Positions 1 to 8,792 of a DNA stretch of 64,000 nucleotides are shown here, in pieces. The stretch lies in NCBI RefSeq assembly GCF_036227205.1, contig NZ_CP109442.1, positions 5,022,001-5,086,000 of the forward strand. Direction: 5' to 3'. How positions within the stretch are numbered: position 1 is the first letter of the stretch; the number at the start of each line of letters is the position of its first letter. Source of the DNA: Amycolatopsis sp. NBC_01480 (lineage in GTDB: Bacteria; Actinomycetota; Actinomycetes; Mycobacteriales; Pseudonocardiaceae). Below the pieces are notes generated by a model. It did not search any database and was not told the origin of the DNA. It saw only the letters and a list, made by a program, of their open reading frames with translations. Both the position numbers and the translations under genes were made by a program.

Positions 1-362
1 CCGGCCGCCTCGTCGCCCGGCGCGAACGGCTGCCCCGGCGTCTGCGGCAGCAGGTACTTGTTCGCCTGGCCCCAGGGCAGGGTCTGGTGGTTGGACACGC
101 CGGTGGTGCGGACCACCGCGAGGTTGCCGACGTGGAAGGTCGCGTTCTGCCAGTCGGCGGGGGCCAGGTTGGTGCCGTTCGCGACCCAGTAGTCGCCCGC
201 CTTGACCATCGCGTCGGCCACAGCGCACTGGGCGGACGGCACAGACTGGGCAGCTGGAACAAACGGGGCGGCAGGCGCGGCCGTGGCCACCGCCGGTGCC
301 AGCCCGCTCGCCGTCACTGCCGCGGCGAGCACGGCAAAGCCACGGATTCCCGGGAAACGCAT
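1..362 (-). CDS. Secreted GH105/GH88-like hydrolase, N-terminal part (runs off the window)
   Basis: The first 120 codons of a minus-strand gene are visible; the rest lies beyond the left edge. Residues 1-30 form a signal peptide with an Ala-rich cleavage region. The mature part contains a YWVANGTNL...WQNATFHVGNLAVVRTTG stretch that resembles the start of the alpha/alpha-barrel of unsaturated rhamnogalacturonyl hydrolases (GH105/YteR). Those enzymes remove the unsaturated uronic residue left by pectate or rhamnogalacturonan lyases. The ATG is preceded by a strong GAGGAGG ribosome site. It is the last visible gene of the sugar-transport operon, about 100 bp after the GntR gene, so an extracellular glycan-trimming role fits. 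The catalytic residues are not in view, so the family call is moderate. Confidence 0.62.
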   Translation of the reverse strand, partial: MRFPGIRGFAVLAAAVTASGLAPAVATAAPAAPFVPAAQSVPSAQCAVADAMVKAGDYWVANGTNLAPADWQNATFHVGNLAVVRTTGVSNHQTLPWGQANKYLLPQTPGQPFAPGDEAA

Positions 363-462
363 TCTCAGCGTCCTCCTCAAGAGCTCACGGCGGCGGAGGC
401 CGCCGGGTCCGGTGGCCTCCCGGGAGCATGGTTGTGGCCTGCTGGGCGTGTCAAGGTGCCGT

Positions 463-1131
463 TCAGCGGTACTGGGCCAGGGTTTCCAGCAGCCGGGACG
501 CCGCTTGCTCGGCGCCGTCGGCGTCCTTCGCCAGCACCTTGGTCAGCACGCGGGAATGCGCGAGCAGCGTTTCGGCCGGGGGCTCGGGCACGGCGCGCAC
601 CGCGGCCAGCACGGGCACCTGGAGCTGGGCGAACAGCGAGTTGCCCGCCGCCCGCACCAGCGCGGCGTGGAACAGCGGGTCGGCCTGCGCGAAAGCCGCG
701 GCATCGTCCCGTTCGACGGCGTCGGCCATCAGCCCGTACGCCGCCGCCATCGCGGAAAGCTCCTCGGGCACCCGGTGCCGGGCCGCGAGCCGCGCGGCCT
801 GCGGCTCCACCAGCCCGCGCAGCTCGAACAGGTCGCCGAGGTGCTTCGGCCCGTCCGGGCCGGCCACCCGCCAGGCGATCACGTCCGGGTCGATCGCGTC
901 CCACCGCTCGGGCGGCTGCGGCCAGGTGCCCACGCGCGGGCGCGCGGCCACCAGGCCCTTGGATTCCAGCACCCGCAAGGCTTCCCGGACCACCGTCCGG
1001 GAAGCCGAGAAGCGGCGGCCCAGGTCTTCCGGCACGATCGGCTCGCCCTGGGGGAGGCTGCCCTCGACGATCAGCCGGCCGAGCGCTTCGACGAGCCGGG
1101 CGTGCAGGCCCGCTCCTGGCGCCGCCGCCAC
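463..1131 (-). CDS. GntR-family regulator, FadR/FCD subfamily
   Basis: A 222-residue protein with an N-terminal winged helix (about residues 8-72, recognition segment FSASRTVVREALRVLESKG) and an all-helical FCD ligand domain (about 95-215). FCD regulators usually sense sugar acids or other carboxylates and repress catabolic operons. The gene starts with GTG one base after the permease stop codon, so it is translated as part of the transporter operon. The palindrome at 4861-4873 upstream of the first transporter gene matches the FadR-type consensus (TNGTNNNACNA), and autoregulation through it is likely. The ligand is not known; a uronate or its derivative is my inference from the hydrolase next door. 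Confidence 0.88.
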   Translation of the reverse strand: MAAAPGAGLHARLVEALGRLIVEGSLPQGEPIVPEDLGRRFSASRTVVREALRVLESKGLVAARPRVGTWPQPPERWDAIDPDVIAWRVAGPDGPKHLGDLFELRGLVEPQAARLAARHRVPEELSAMAAAYGLMADAVERDDAAAFAQADPLFHAALVRAAGNSLFAQLQVPVLAAVRAVPEPPAETLLAHSRVLTKVLAKDADGAEQAASRLLETLAQYR

Positions 1132-1132
1132 C

Positions 1133-2179
1133 TCAGGCCGGGAGACCGACGCGGCGCTCCCCGCTGCGCAGCTGCTGCAGCACCACGGCGACCACGAGCA
1201 GCGCGCCGTGCGCCACGTTCTGCCAGAACTGGTTGATGCCCAGCCCGGACATGCCGTTGTCTAGCACGCCGAGGATGAACACCGCCAGCACGGTGGAGAC
1301 GATGGATCCCTTGCCGCCCTTGAGCATCGTGCCGCCCAGCGCGGCGCCCGTGACGGCCTGCAGCTCCAGGCCCTCCGAGCCCGACGTCGGCTGGCCCGAG
1401 CCGGTGCGCGCGGTGATCAGCACGCCCGCGATCGCCGCGACCACGCCGACCAGCGCGTAGACGCCGATGATGTAGCGGTTGATGTTGATGCCCGCCAGCC
1501 GCGCCGCCGTGTCGTTGCCGCCGATGGCGAAGATGTTGCGGCCGATGTCGGTGTACTTGAGCAGGAAGTGCAGGATCGCCGCGACGATCAGGAACACCCA
1601 GACCAGCGTCGGCAGCCCGAGCACGGTGCCCTTGGCCAGGAAGATGAACAGGTCGTCCGCGCCGGTGTAACCCTGCGCCTTGCCGTCGGAGACGACCTGC
1701 GCGATGCCCTTGTACGTGGCGAGCGTGGCCAGCGTCGCGACCACCGGGTTGACCCGGCCGAAGATGATGATCAGGCCGTTCACCAGCCCGCAGGCGATGC
1801 CGGTGCCGACTGCGGCCAGGATGCCGATCGCGGAGCTGCCGGTGGCCGTGAACGCCATCGCCGAGATCACCGACGCCAGCCCGGCCATGGAGCCGACCGA
1901 GATGTCCAGCGCGCCGAGGATGATCACCAGCGTCTGCACCAGCGAGAGCAGGCCCATGATGGTGACCGCGCTGCCGATCAGCAGCAGGTTGTTGGTGCGG
2001 AAGAAGTTGTCGTTGAGCGAGGACAGCACGATGATCAGCACCACGAGCGTGATGATCAGGCTGCTGTTCTGCACGCCGATCCCGCTCAGCACGCGGCGGA
2101 CCGGAGAGACGTGGTCCGGGCCGGGCGCGCCGGGCGTCGGCTGCTCCTGCGCGGGGCTGGGACGGGTCGGGGTGCTCAC
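1133..2179 (-). CDS. Sugar ABC transporter permease (RbsC/AraH family)
   Basis: A 348-residue integral membrane protein of the BPD_transp_2 family, with some nine hydrophobic segments and the family signature around GGxSVGSMAGLASV (here DISVGSMAGL) and an alanine/glycine-rich loop near LQAVTGAALGGTMLKGGKGS. It forms the membrane channel for the ATPase and lipoprotein encoded upstream. The GTG start overlaps the ATPase stop (GTGA), indicating translational coupling. A longer in-frame extension upstream exists but is Arg-rich shadow sequence inside the ATPase gene, so I rejected it. The N-terminal 30 residues are a Pro/Thr-rich cytoplasmic tail. Confidence 0.92.
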   Translation of the reverse strand: MSTPTRPSPAQEQPTPGAPGPDHVSPVRRVLSGIGVQNSSLIITLVVLIIVLSSLNDNFFRTNNLLLIGSAVTIMGLLSLVQTLVIILGALDISVGSMAGLASVISAMAFTATGSSAIGILAAVGTGIACGLVNGLIIIFGRVNPVVATLATLATYKGIAQVVSDGKAQGYTGADDLFIFLAKGTVLGLPTLVWVFLIVAAILHFLLKYTDIGRNIFAIGGNDTAARLAGININRYIIGVYALVGVVAAIAGVLITARTGSGQPTSGSEGLELQAVTGAALGGTMLKGGKGSIVSTVLAVFILGVLDNGMSGLGINQFWQNVAHGALLVVAVVLQQLRSGERRVGLPA

Positions 2180-3711
2180 GCGCCCACCTCCTGGATGTCT
2201 TCGGCGGCCGGCTCCGTCGCCGGGATGGCCAAGGTGAGTACGGCTTCTTCGGTCGCTTCGTCGCGGTTGAGCTCGCCCGCGACGTGGCCGGCGCGCATCA
2301 CGACGATGCGGTCGGCCAGTGAGAGGACTTCGGGCAGGTCGGACGAGATCACCAGCAGCGCGATGCCCTCGGCGGCCAGCCCGTCGATGATCCGGTAGAT
2401 CTCGGCTTTCGCGCCGACGTCGACGCCGCGGGTCGGCTCGTCGAGGATCAGCAGCTGCGGGCGCCGCGCGAGCCACCGGGCGAGCACGGCCTTCTGCTGG
2501 TTGCCGCCGGAGAGCTTGCGGACCTCCTGCTCCATCGACGGCGTCCGCACGCTCAGCTCGCGGATGTACTCCGCGACGAGTTCGCGTTCCTTCGCCCGCC
2601 GGATCACGCGGAAGCGGCGCAGCCGGTCGAGCACGGCGATGGAAACGTTGTCGCGCACGGAACGCTGCATCAGCAACGCGTCCGTCTTGCGCTCCTCGGG
2701 CGCGAAGCCGATGCCGGCCTTCACCGCGTCTCCTGGATTACGGGCCTTGAGCGGTTTCCCGTCCAGCTCAACGGTTCCCGAGCGCACCGGCAGATCGCCG
2801 ACGATCGCGCGCGCCAGCTCGGAGCGCCCGGCGCCGACCAGCCCGGCCAGGCACACGACCTCGCCGGCGCGGACCTGGAACGAGATGCCGCTGACGTCGT
2901 CGGTGGTCACGTTTTCCAGCCGCAGCACCACCGCGCCGGGCTCCGCGCTCTCGCGGCGCTCCAGCGCGGACAGGTCCCGGCCGATCATCATGCGCACCAG
3001 CTGGTTCTCGTCGGTCTCGCCGGCCTGCTGGACGCCGATCAGCTTGCCGTCGCGCAGCACGGCCACGCGGTCGGCGAGCTGGAAGATCTCCTTCATCCGG
3101 TGGGAGACGTAAACGACGGCCACCCCGGCGTCGCGCAGCCGGCGGATCAGCCGGAACAGCGCCTCCACCTCGTGCTCGGACAGCGAGGACGTCGGCTCGT
3201 CGAACGCGATCACCCGCGGCGGGGTGGCCGCGGTGAGCACCCGCAGGATCTCGACGAGCTGGCGCTGCGCGGCGGAAAGCCGGCTGCCGAGCGTCGCCGG
3301 GTCGAGCACGCCCTCGAAGCCGTACTCGGCCAGCGCCTCGTACGTCCGCTGGTTCAGCGTGCGGCGGTTGAACACGCGGGCGCGCGTGGGCAGCTCGCCG
3401 ACGAACACGTTCTCCGCCACGGAGACGTGCGGGATGATCTCCGGCTCCTGGTAGATCACGCGCACGCCCGCGGCCATCGCGGCGCGCGGGGTGTCGAACG
3501 CGACGGGCTCGCCGTCGATGCGCAGCGTCCCGTCGTCGGGGCCCTGGTCGCCCGAGAGCACCCGCAGCAGCGTCGACTTGCCGGCGCCGTTCTCGCCCAT
3601 CAGCGCGAGCACCTCGCCGGAGCGGAACTCCAGCGTGACGTCGTCGAGCGCGGTGACGCCGGAGAAGCGCTTGCCGATGCCTTCCGCGGTCAGCGCGGTG
3701 GAACTGGACAT
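2176..3711 (-). CDS. Sugar ABC transporter ATP-binding protein with two ABC domains (RbsA/MglA/AraG type)
   Basis: A 511-residue double ATPase. Domain 1 has Walker A GENGAGKST, signature LSAAQRQLVEI and Walker B VIAFDEPT. Domain 2 (after about residue 260) has the degenerate Walker A GLVGAGRSE and signature LSGGNQQKAVLARWLARRPQLLILDEPT, the asymmetry typical of monosaccharide importers. It powers uptake with the permease and binding lipoprotein on either side. I chose the ATG at 3711 because AGGAAGG lies seven bases upstream of it; an ATG seven codons earlier lacks such a site. A strong hairpin separates it from the binding-protein gene. Confidence 0.95.
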   Translation of the reverse strand: MSSSTALTAEGIGKRFSGVTALDDVTLEFRSGEVLALMGENGAGKSTLLRVLSGDQGPDDGTLRIDGEPVAFDTPRAAMAAGVRVIYQEPEIIPHVSVAENVFVGELPTRARVFNRRTLNQRTYEALAEYGFEGVLDPATLGSRLSAAQRQLVEILRVLTAATPPRVIAFDEPTSSLSEHEVEALFRLIRRLRDAGVAVVYVSHRMKEIFQLADRVAVLRDGKLIGVQQAGETDENQLVRMMIGRDLSALERRESAEPGAVVLRLENVTTDDVSGISFQVRAGEVVCLAGLVGAGRSELARAIVGDLPVRSGTVELDGKPLKARNPGDAVKAGIGFAPEERKTDALLMQRSVRDNVSIAVLDRLRRFRVIRRAKERELVAEYIRELSVRTPSMEQEVRKLSGGNQQKAVLARWLARRPQLLILDEPTRGVDVGAKAEIYRIIDGLAAEGIALLVISSDLPEVLSLADRIVVMRAGHVAGELNRDEATEEAVLTLAIPATEPAAEDIQEVGA

Positions 3712-3734
3712 GTCCGACCTTCCTCGACTCATGC

Positions 3735-3766
3735 GTGGTGGCGCCGGCTCGCACCGGCGCCACCAC
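3735..3766 (-). promoter_or_regulatory. Intercistronic hairpin between binding-protein and ATPase genes
   Basis: A perfect 13-bp inverted repeat (arm GTGGTGGCGCCGG) with a six-base loop fills most of the gap between the binding-protein stop and the ATPase start. No T-tract follows. Such a stem would partially terminate transcription or protect the upstream mRNA 3' end, giving more binding protein than membrane components. That role is inference from similar transport operons. Confidence 0.7.
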
Positions 3767-3778
3767 CCACGACGGCTA

Positions 3779-4804
3779 TCAGGTGCAGTTGACGCCGGCC
3801 TGCTTGAAGTTGTCCTTGTTCACGATCTGGGTCTTCGCGATGGTCTCCGCCGGCAGCGCCTTGCCGTTCTTCACCTTGTCGAAGAGCACCTGGATCGCGG
3901 TGCGGCCGACCTCGGCACCCGAGATGTAGAGCGAGGACTTGTTGCCGGTGTCCTTGCCCGCGGCCCAGTCCTTGCAGTCGAGGTACGCGCCGAGCCCGAC
4001 GCCGATGATGTTGCCCGCGGCGACGCCGGAGTTGGCCAGTGCGGTGACCACGCCGGTCTCGTTCTCGTCGTTGCAGCCCCACACCACCCAGTGCTTGACG
4101 CCCGGGTTCGAGCTGATCACCGCGCCACTGCGGTTCTGCGCGTCGACGGGGGAGTTGTCGGTGCCGACGTCGATCACCGGGACACCGGCGCCGGCGTCCT
4201 TCTGGAAGGCGGCCTTCGCGCCGTTCACCCGGTCCGTGCAGACGGTGAGGTCCTGCTTGTACGCGCTGATGATCTTGGTGTCGGCGGCGGTCCAGCCGGC
4301 GGCCTTGAACAGCTTCGCGGCCTCCTGGCCGACCGAGGTGCCCATCTGGGTGCCGTTGAAGCCGACGAACGCCGCGTTCTGGCCCGAGCCGTCCTTGATC
4401 ACGTCGTCGGAGGCGACCAGCGGGATGCCGGCGCTCTTCGCCTTGTCGATCACCTCGGGGCCGATCGCCTGGTCCGGCACCACGATCGCGATGCCGTTGG
4501 CGCCCTGCGCGACGGCGGCGTCCAGCTCGGTGATGGCCTTGTTCGCGTCCTGGCCGAGGTTCACCACCTTGAGGTCGGCGCCCAGCTCCTTCGCCTTCTC
4601 CTGGGCGCCCTGCGCCTGCTCGACGAAGTACTGCTGGTCACCCTGCTTCTGCAGGTAGTACAGGGTGATCTTGCCGTTGGCCGGCGCCTGCTGGGCGGGC
4701 GCGGCGGTGTCCTTGCCCGACGAGCACCCGGCCAACACCACACCGGCAACCAAACAACAACCAACAACGCTCCAGATGCGTGACCTGTGCGGGTATGTGG
4801 ACAT
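3779..4804 (-). CDS. Sugar-binding lipoprotein of ABC transporter (AraF-like)
   Basis: A 341-residue periplasmic-binding-protein-like lipoprotein. A signal peptide ends in the lipobox LAGC (Cys at about 26), followed by a Peripla_BP_4 fold beginning KITLYYLQKQGDQQYFVEQAQG. The segment VKHWVVWGCNDENETGVVTAL resembles the ligand-site region of the L-arabinose binding protein AraF. It should capture a pentose or uronic-type monosaccharide and hand it to the permease. It is the first gene of the operon; GGGAG lies just upstream of the ATG. The exact sugar cannot be read from sequence; arabinose or a pectin fragment are the plausible options. Confidence 0.9.
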   Translation of the reverse strand: MSTYPHRSRIWSVVGCCLVAGVVLAGCSSGKDTAAPAQQAPANGKITLYYLQKQGDQQYFVEQAQGAQEKAKELGADLKVVNLGQDANKAITELDAAVAQGANGIAIVVPDQAIGPEVIDKAKSAGIPLVASDDVIKDGSGQNAAFVGFNGTQMGTSVGQEAAKLFKAAGWTAADTKIISAYKQDLTVCTDRVNGAKAAFQKDAGAGVPVIDVGTDNSPVDAQNRSGAVISSNPGVKHWVVWGCNDENETGVVTALANSGVAAGNIIGVGLGAYLDCKDWAAGKDTGNKSSLYISGAEVGRTAIQVLFDKVKNGKALPAETIAKTQIVNKDNFKQAGVNCT

Positions 4805-5149
4805 CGAGCGCTCCCAAGGGGGCCGTGGACGAGTGTTGCCTACGCGTAAACTTCGAGTGACTCGTATTACAAGACACCGGATCGGGTGACGTCAACTCCA
4901 GGTGGGCCAGCAGTTAGCGGACAGATACCTACGGACAGTGACGATCTTGCTCACGAATGCCGGGGAATTATCGTATTTTTTCGGGCTTGACCAGGGTGGC
5001 TCACGAGCTGCGGATCGGGTGGAGTCTGCGGTGTCTGGTGGGTTTTGTTGTTGACTTGGGTTTGATTACGGTCCGCTATGGCAGGCCGGGCTTCCTGTCC
5101 GGTGGACATGCGGCAGGATGTGCCGCGCAGCCGGACAAAGGGGGCGAAC
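4805..5149. other. Divergent intergenic region between sugar operon and capA-like gene
   Basis: This 345-bp gap carries the promoters of both divergent genes. The sugar-operon side holds the GntR-type palindrome at 4861-4873 and, immediately before it, an 11-base palindrome CGAGTGACTCG at 4854-4864. The capA side is T/G-rich (around 5040-5070). I see no small ORF with a convincing ribosome site and no RNA gene. Confidence 0.6.
4861..4873. promoter_or_regulatory. Putative FadR-type GntR operator
   Basis: CTCGTATTACAAG is a near-perfect palindrome containing TCGTATTACAA, which fits the TNGTNNNACNA consensus of FadR-subfamily GntR regulators. It lies 57-69 bp upstream of the binding-lipoprotein start, and the operon encodes such a regulator. 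Assignment of that regulator to this site is inference. Confidence 0.6.
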
Positions 5150-6286
5150 ATGGCACACGCGCGCCGGAGCGCGGTACTGGCGGGCGTCGCGCTGCTGCTG
5201 GTGGCGGCGGGATGCTCGAGCGGTGGCGCGGTGACCGTGCCGGACACCAAGCCGGACGGTTCGTCGTCCGCCTCGCCCACCCCGTCCTCGCCGGACTCGT
5301 TCACCGTGGTGGCGACCGGTGACGTGCTGATCCACCCGAAGCTCACCGACCAGGCCGAGGCGGACGGGAACGGCGCCATCGACTACCGGCCGCTGCTGGC
5401 CGGGGTGAAGCCGCTCGTGTCGGGCGCGGACCTCGGGATCTGCCACCTCGAGACGCCGCTGGCGCCGGAGGGCGGGCCGTACAGCGGGTACCCGTCGTTC
5501 AGCGCGCCGCCGGAGATCGTGGACGCGCTCAAGGACACCGGCTACGACACCTGCTCCACAGCGTCCAACCACACGCTCGACCAAGGCCAGGCCGGGATCA
5601 CCCGCACCCTGGACAAGCTCGACGCGGCCGGGATGAAGCACACGGGCTCCGCGCGTTCGGAAAAGGAGGCGGACAACCCGCTGATCCTCGACGTGCACGG
5701 GGTCAAGGTGGCCCAGCTGTCGTATGCCTTCGGCTTCAACGGGATCAAGCGCCCGGCCGGGAAACCGTGGCTGGCCAACCAGATCGACGCCGACCAGATC
5801 CTCGCCGCGGCCCGCGCGGCCAAGCAGGCCGGCGCCGAGGTGGTCATCGCGAGCCTGCACTGGGGCATCGAATACCAGCACGAGGTGACCGACGACCAGG
5901 AGAAGCTGGCCAAGGAGCTGACCGCGTCCCCGGACATCGACCTGATCGTCGGCCACCACGCGCACGTGGTGCAGCCGTTCGAAAAGATCAACGGCAAGTG
6001 GGTCGCGTTCGGGCTGGGCAACGAAGTCGCCCGCCACGACGAGCCGCGCGGCTCCACCGAGGAGGGCACCGCCGCCCGCTTCCGCTTCACGCGCACGAAC
6101 GGGCATTGGGCCGTCGACAAGGCGGAGTACGTGCCGACCCTGATCGACCTCGGCCCGCCCATCCGCCTGCGCGACCTGACCGTGGGCCCGGTCAGCCCGC
6201 GCGGCAAGCAGGCCCTGACCAACACCGACGAAGTGATCCTCTCGCGCGGCGCCGGCACCCAAGGGCTGACTCGCCCGCGCAGCTGA
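5150..6286 (+). CDS. CapA/PgsA-family lipoprotein (metallophosphatase fold)
   Basis: A 378-residue exported protein. The signal peptide ends in lipobox VAAGC, followed by a Ser/Pro-rich linker and the CapA domain (PGA_cap), with family motifs VVATGDVLIH near the start, ICHLETPL, STASNHTLDQG, ASLHWGIEY and VGHHAHVVQP. These Asp/Asn/His motifs belong to a calcineurin-like metal site. Relatives take part in poly-gamma-glutamate or capsule synthesis, but solitary copies like this one are common in actinomycetes and their role is unclear. The ATG at 5150 has AAAGGGGG upstream; an earlier in-frame ATG would put a charged stretch ahead of the signal peptide. Confidence 0.88.
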   Translation: MAHARRSAVLAGVALLLVAAGCSSGGAVTVPDTKPDGSSSASPTPSSPDSFTVVATGDVLIHPKLTDQAEADGNGAIDYRPLLAGVKPLVSGADLGICHLETPLAPEGGPYSGYPSFSAPPEIVDALKDTGYDTCSTASNHTLDQGQAGITRTLDKLDAAGMKHTGSARSEKEADNPLILDVHGVKVAQLSYAFGFNGIKRPAGKPWLANQIDADQILAAARAAKQAGAEVVIASLHWGIEYQHEVTDDQEKLAKELTASPDIDLIVGHHAHVVQPFEKINGKWVAFGLGNEVARHDEPRGSTEEGTAARFRFTRTNGHWAVDKAEYVPTLIDLGPPIRLRDLTVGPVSPRGKQALTNTDEVILSRGAGTQGLTRPRS

Positions 6287-6303
6287 CTCGTGAGCGGCCA
6301 AGT

Positions 6304-6354
6304 CCGTCAAGGCCTCCTTACCCGCGTCCGACGCGGGTAAGGAGGCCTTGACGG
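6304..6354. terminator. 51-bp perfect hairpin, likely bidirectional terminator (repeat copy 1)
   Basis: Two perfect 24-base arms (starting CCGTCAAGGCCTCCTTACCC) flank a three-base loop, placed between the convergent capA-like gene and the polyprenyl synthase gene. The arms are identical to those at 36079-36129; only the loop differs (CCG versus CGC). There is no T-tract, as is common for actinobacterial terminators. Confidence 0.75.
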
Positions 6355-6358
6355 CGTC

Positions 6359-7387
6359 CTAGTGGTCGCGGCGGGTGATCAGGCGGGCCAGGGCCGTGAG
6401 TTCCGCGGCGGCGCGTGGGGTGGGCCGGGCGTCGGCCAGCGCGGACAGGCCGTCGGCGAGCAGGGAGCCGGCCTGGCCGCGGCTCCACTCGCGTCCGCCC
6501 GCGGAGTCCACAAGGGACGCGGCGCGCGCCAGTTGCGCTTCGGACAGCGGGGTTTCCTGGTTGTACAGCGAAGCCAGCTCGCGGGCTTCCGGCGTGCCCG
6601 AAGCCAGCGCCGTCACCACCGGCAGCGACTTCTTGCGGTTCTGCAGGTCCGAGTACACCGGCTTACCGGTCGCCGCCGGGTCGCCCCAGATCCCGAGCAG
6701 GTCGTCGACGTGCTGGAAGGCCAGGCCGAGCGAGTGGCCGAACACGCCGAGCCGCTCCACGTGCTCGCCCCGGCCGCCGACCACCAGCACACCGAGCGTG
6801 CAGGCCACGCCGATCAGCGCGCCCGTCTTGCCCTCGGCCATCCGGACGCACTCGGCCGGCGCGACGTCGCCGCGCCGTTCGAACGACACGTCCTCGCTCT
6901 GTCCCTCCAGCAGGTCGAGCACCGCGCGGCCGAGCAGCCGGGCGGCGTCGGGGCCGTCCGAGGACAGCACGTCGAAGGCCAGCGTCAGCATCGCGTCGCC
7001 GGCCAGGATCGCCGGGCCGGTGCCGAAGACCGTCCACGCCGTGGGCCGGTGGTGGCGCGTCTCGTCGCCGTCCATCACGTCGTCGTGCAGCAGTGAGAAG
7101 TTGTGCACCAGCTCCACGGCGACCGCAGCGGCGACGGCGTCGGCCGGGTCGCCGCCCGCCGCCTCCGCGCACAGCAGCACCAGCGCCGGCCGCAGCGCCT
7201 TCCCGCTGCTGACGTGCACCGGCCGTCCCGCCTCGTCCCACCAGCCGAAGTGGTAGCCGGCGATCTGCCGCATCGACTCGGGCAGCCGGTCCACCGCCGA
7301 GCGCATCAGCGGCTCCCACAGCGCCCGGCTCCAGGCCAGCACCTCGGCGACCTCCCGGCCGCCGGCGCGTGCGTCCACAGTTGTCAT
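6359..7387 (-). CDS. Polyprenyl diphosphate synthase, likely encapsulin cargo
   Basis: A 342-residue trans-isoprenyl diphosphate synthase. The first Asp-rich motif is LLHDDVMDGDETRHHRP and the second is FQHVDDLLGIWGDP, followed by the conserved GKP...SDLQNRKKSLPV. It condenses isopentenyl diphosphate with allylic diphosphates to C15-C20-class products; chain length cannot be read with confidence. The ATG at 7387 has GAGGGGA upstream. It is the last gene of the shell operon, 25 bp after shell gene 2. In family 2B encapsulin operons such enzymes are the cargo and carry a disordered N-terminal loading domain. This one begins directly with the catalytic domain, so loading may depend on the separate small ORF at 8789-9052 (inference). 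Confidence 0.92.
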   Translation of the reverse strand: MTTVDARAGGREVAEVLAWSRALWEPLMRSAVDRLPESMRQIAGYHFGWWDEAGRPVHVSSGKALRPALVLLCAEAAGGDPADAVAAAVAVELVHNFSLLHDDVMDGDETRHHRPTAWTVFGTGPAILAGDAMLTLAFDVLSSDGPDAARLLGRAVLDLLEGQSEDVSFERRGDVAPAECVRMAEGKTGALIGVACTLGVLVVGGRGEHVERLGVFGHSLGLAFQHVDDLLGIWGDPAATGKPVYSDLQNRKKSLPVVTALASGTPEARELASLYNQETPLSEAQLARAASLVDSAGGREWSRGQAGSLLADGLSALADARPTPRAAAELTALARLITRRDH

Positions 7388-7412
7388 GTTCGTCCCCTCA
7401 CCGGTGCCGGGC

Positions 7413-8792
7413 TCAGCGCCCGATTTCCACGTCGCCGAGCACACCCAGCGCATCCGGCACCAGCACCGCCGCGGAGTGGTAGGCACTGACCAGATAGGAC
7501 GTGACGGCCCGCTCGTTCACGCCCATGAACCGCACGTTGAGCCCCGGCTGGTACTCGTCCGGCAGCGCGGCCGGCCGCAGCCCGATCACGCCGCTGTCCT
7601 CCTCGCCGGTGCGCAGCACCAGGATCGACGTGGTGCCGCCCTCGGTGACCGGGATCTTGTCGCACGGCAGCAGCGGCACGCCCCGCCATGCGGTGACCCG
7701 GCGGCCGTCGACCACGGTGTTCGCCGGGTACAGCCCGCGCGCGGTGCACTCGCGCCCGAACGCGGCGATTGCCTTGGGGTGGGCCAGGAAGAACCGCGAT
7801 TTGCGACGGCGGCAGAGCAGCTCGTCGAGGTCGTCCGGCGTCGGCGGCCCGGTGCGCGTGGTGATCCGCTGGCCGAGGTCCGCGTTGTGTAGCAGGCCGA
7901 AATCGGTGCTGTTGACCAGCTCGTGCTCCTGGCGCTCGCGCAGCGCCTCCACGGTGAGCCGCAGCTGTTGCTCCAGCTGGTTCATCGGCTGGTTGTAGAG
8001 GTCGGTGACCCGGTTGTGGGTGCGCAGGATCGTTTGCGCCACCGCGAGTTCGTACTCACGCGGCGAAGGGTCGTAGTCGACGTACGTGCCGGGCAGCTGC
8101 GGTTCGCCGTCGTGCCCGGCGGTCAGGTCGATGCTCGCTTCACCGGCTTTGTTGTGCGACTTGGCCGGATTCGCTTGTCCCTCGCGGATGTGCGCGCGCA
8201 GGCTGTCGGCCCGCCCGTTGAGCCGTTCGAAGGCCTCGGCCGACAGCGTCAGCACGATGCAGCGCGTGACGGCCTTCGCGGTGAACGCCCAGCTGCCCGC
8301 GTCGCCGCCGAGCAGCTCGCCGCCGAAGTGGTCGCCTTCGGTGAGCGTGCCGAGGTGCGCCTCGTCACCGTACTGGCCGGGTGCGGTCCGGCCGACCTTG
8401 CCAAAAGCCAGCAGCTGCACCGAATCCAGCGGTGAGCCCGCGGTCACGATGGTGTCGCCCGGCTCGTACTCGCGCTGTTCGAAACGCTCGGCCAGCGCCG
8501 AAAGCGCTTCGGCATCGCTGAAACCACGCAGCAGCGGCAATTCCGCCAGTTCGGCCGGGATCACCTGCACGCGCGCACCGGTGCTGAAGAAGCTCACCCG
8601 GCCGTCGCCGACGGTGTAGGTGAGCCGCCGGTTGACCCGGTACGAACCGGCCGGCACCTCCACCCACGGCAGCTGCGAGAGCAGCCACCGCGGGGTGATG
8701 CCGCGCATCTGCGGCAGCGACTTGGTGGTGGTGGCCAGCGTGCGAGCCGCCCGGGTGGAGAGGCTGAGCGGCGGTTCTTCCGTGACGGTCAT
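7413..8792 (-). CDS. Family 2B encapsulin shell protein, second paralogue
   Basis: A 459-residue shell subunit with an HK97-type fold interrupted by a cyclic-nucleotide-binding-like domain (about residues 75-195). Family hallmarks are the N-arm [57 protein letters not shown] and the C-terminal [32 protein letters not shown]. It is clearly homologous to the upstream shell gene along its length but differs locally: a conserved [17 protein letters not shown] segment reads [13 protein letters not shown] here, and the phosphate-binding cassette of the nucleotide domain reads FGGELL without the usual arginine. ATGA overlap with the small proline-rich ORF couples its translation. It probably co-assembles with the first paralogue. 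Confidence 0.92.
   Translation of the reverse strand: MTVTEEPPLSLSTRAARTLATTTKSLPQMRGITPRWLLSQLPWVEVPAGSYRVNRRLTYTVGDGRVSFFSTGARVQVIPAELAELPLLRGFSDAEALSALAERFEQREYEPGDTIVTAGSPLDSVQLLAFGKVGRTAPGQYGDEAHLGTLTEGDHFGGELLGGDAGSWAFTAKAVTRCIVLTLSAEAFERLNGRADSLRAHIREGQANPAKSHNKAGEASIDLTAGHDGEPQLPGTYVDYDPSPREYELAVAQTILRTHNRVTDLYNQPMNQLEQQLRLTVEALRERQEHELVNSTDFGLLHNADLGQRITTRTGPPTPDDLDELLCRRRKSRFFLAHPKAIAAFGRECTARGLYPANTVVDGRRVTAWRGVPLLPCDKIPVTEGGTTSILVLRTGEEDSGVIGLRPAALPDEYQPGLNVRFMGVNERAVTSYLVSAYHSAAVLVPDALGVLGDVEIGR

Noticed and set aside
7103..8435. Plus-strand ORFs antisense to the encapsulin operon
   Set aside because: Repetitive His/Gln/Arg-rich translations that mirror the paralogous shell genes on the other strand.
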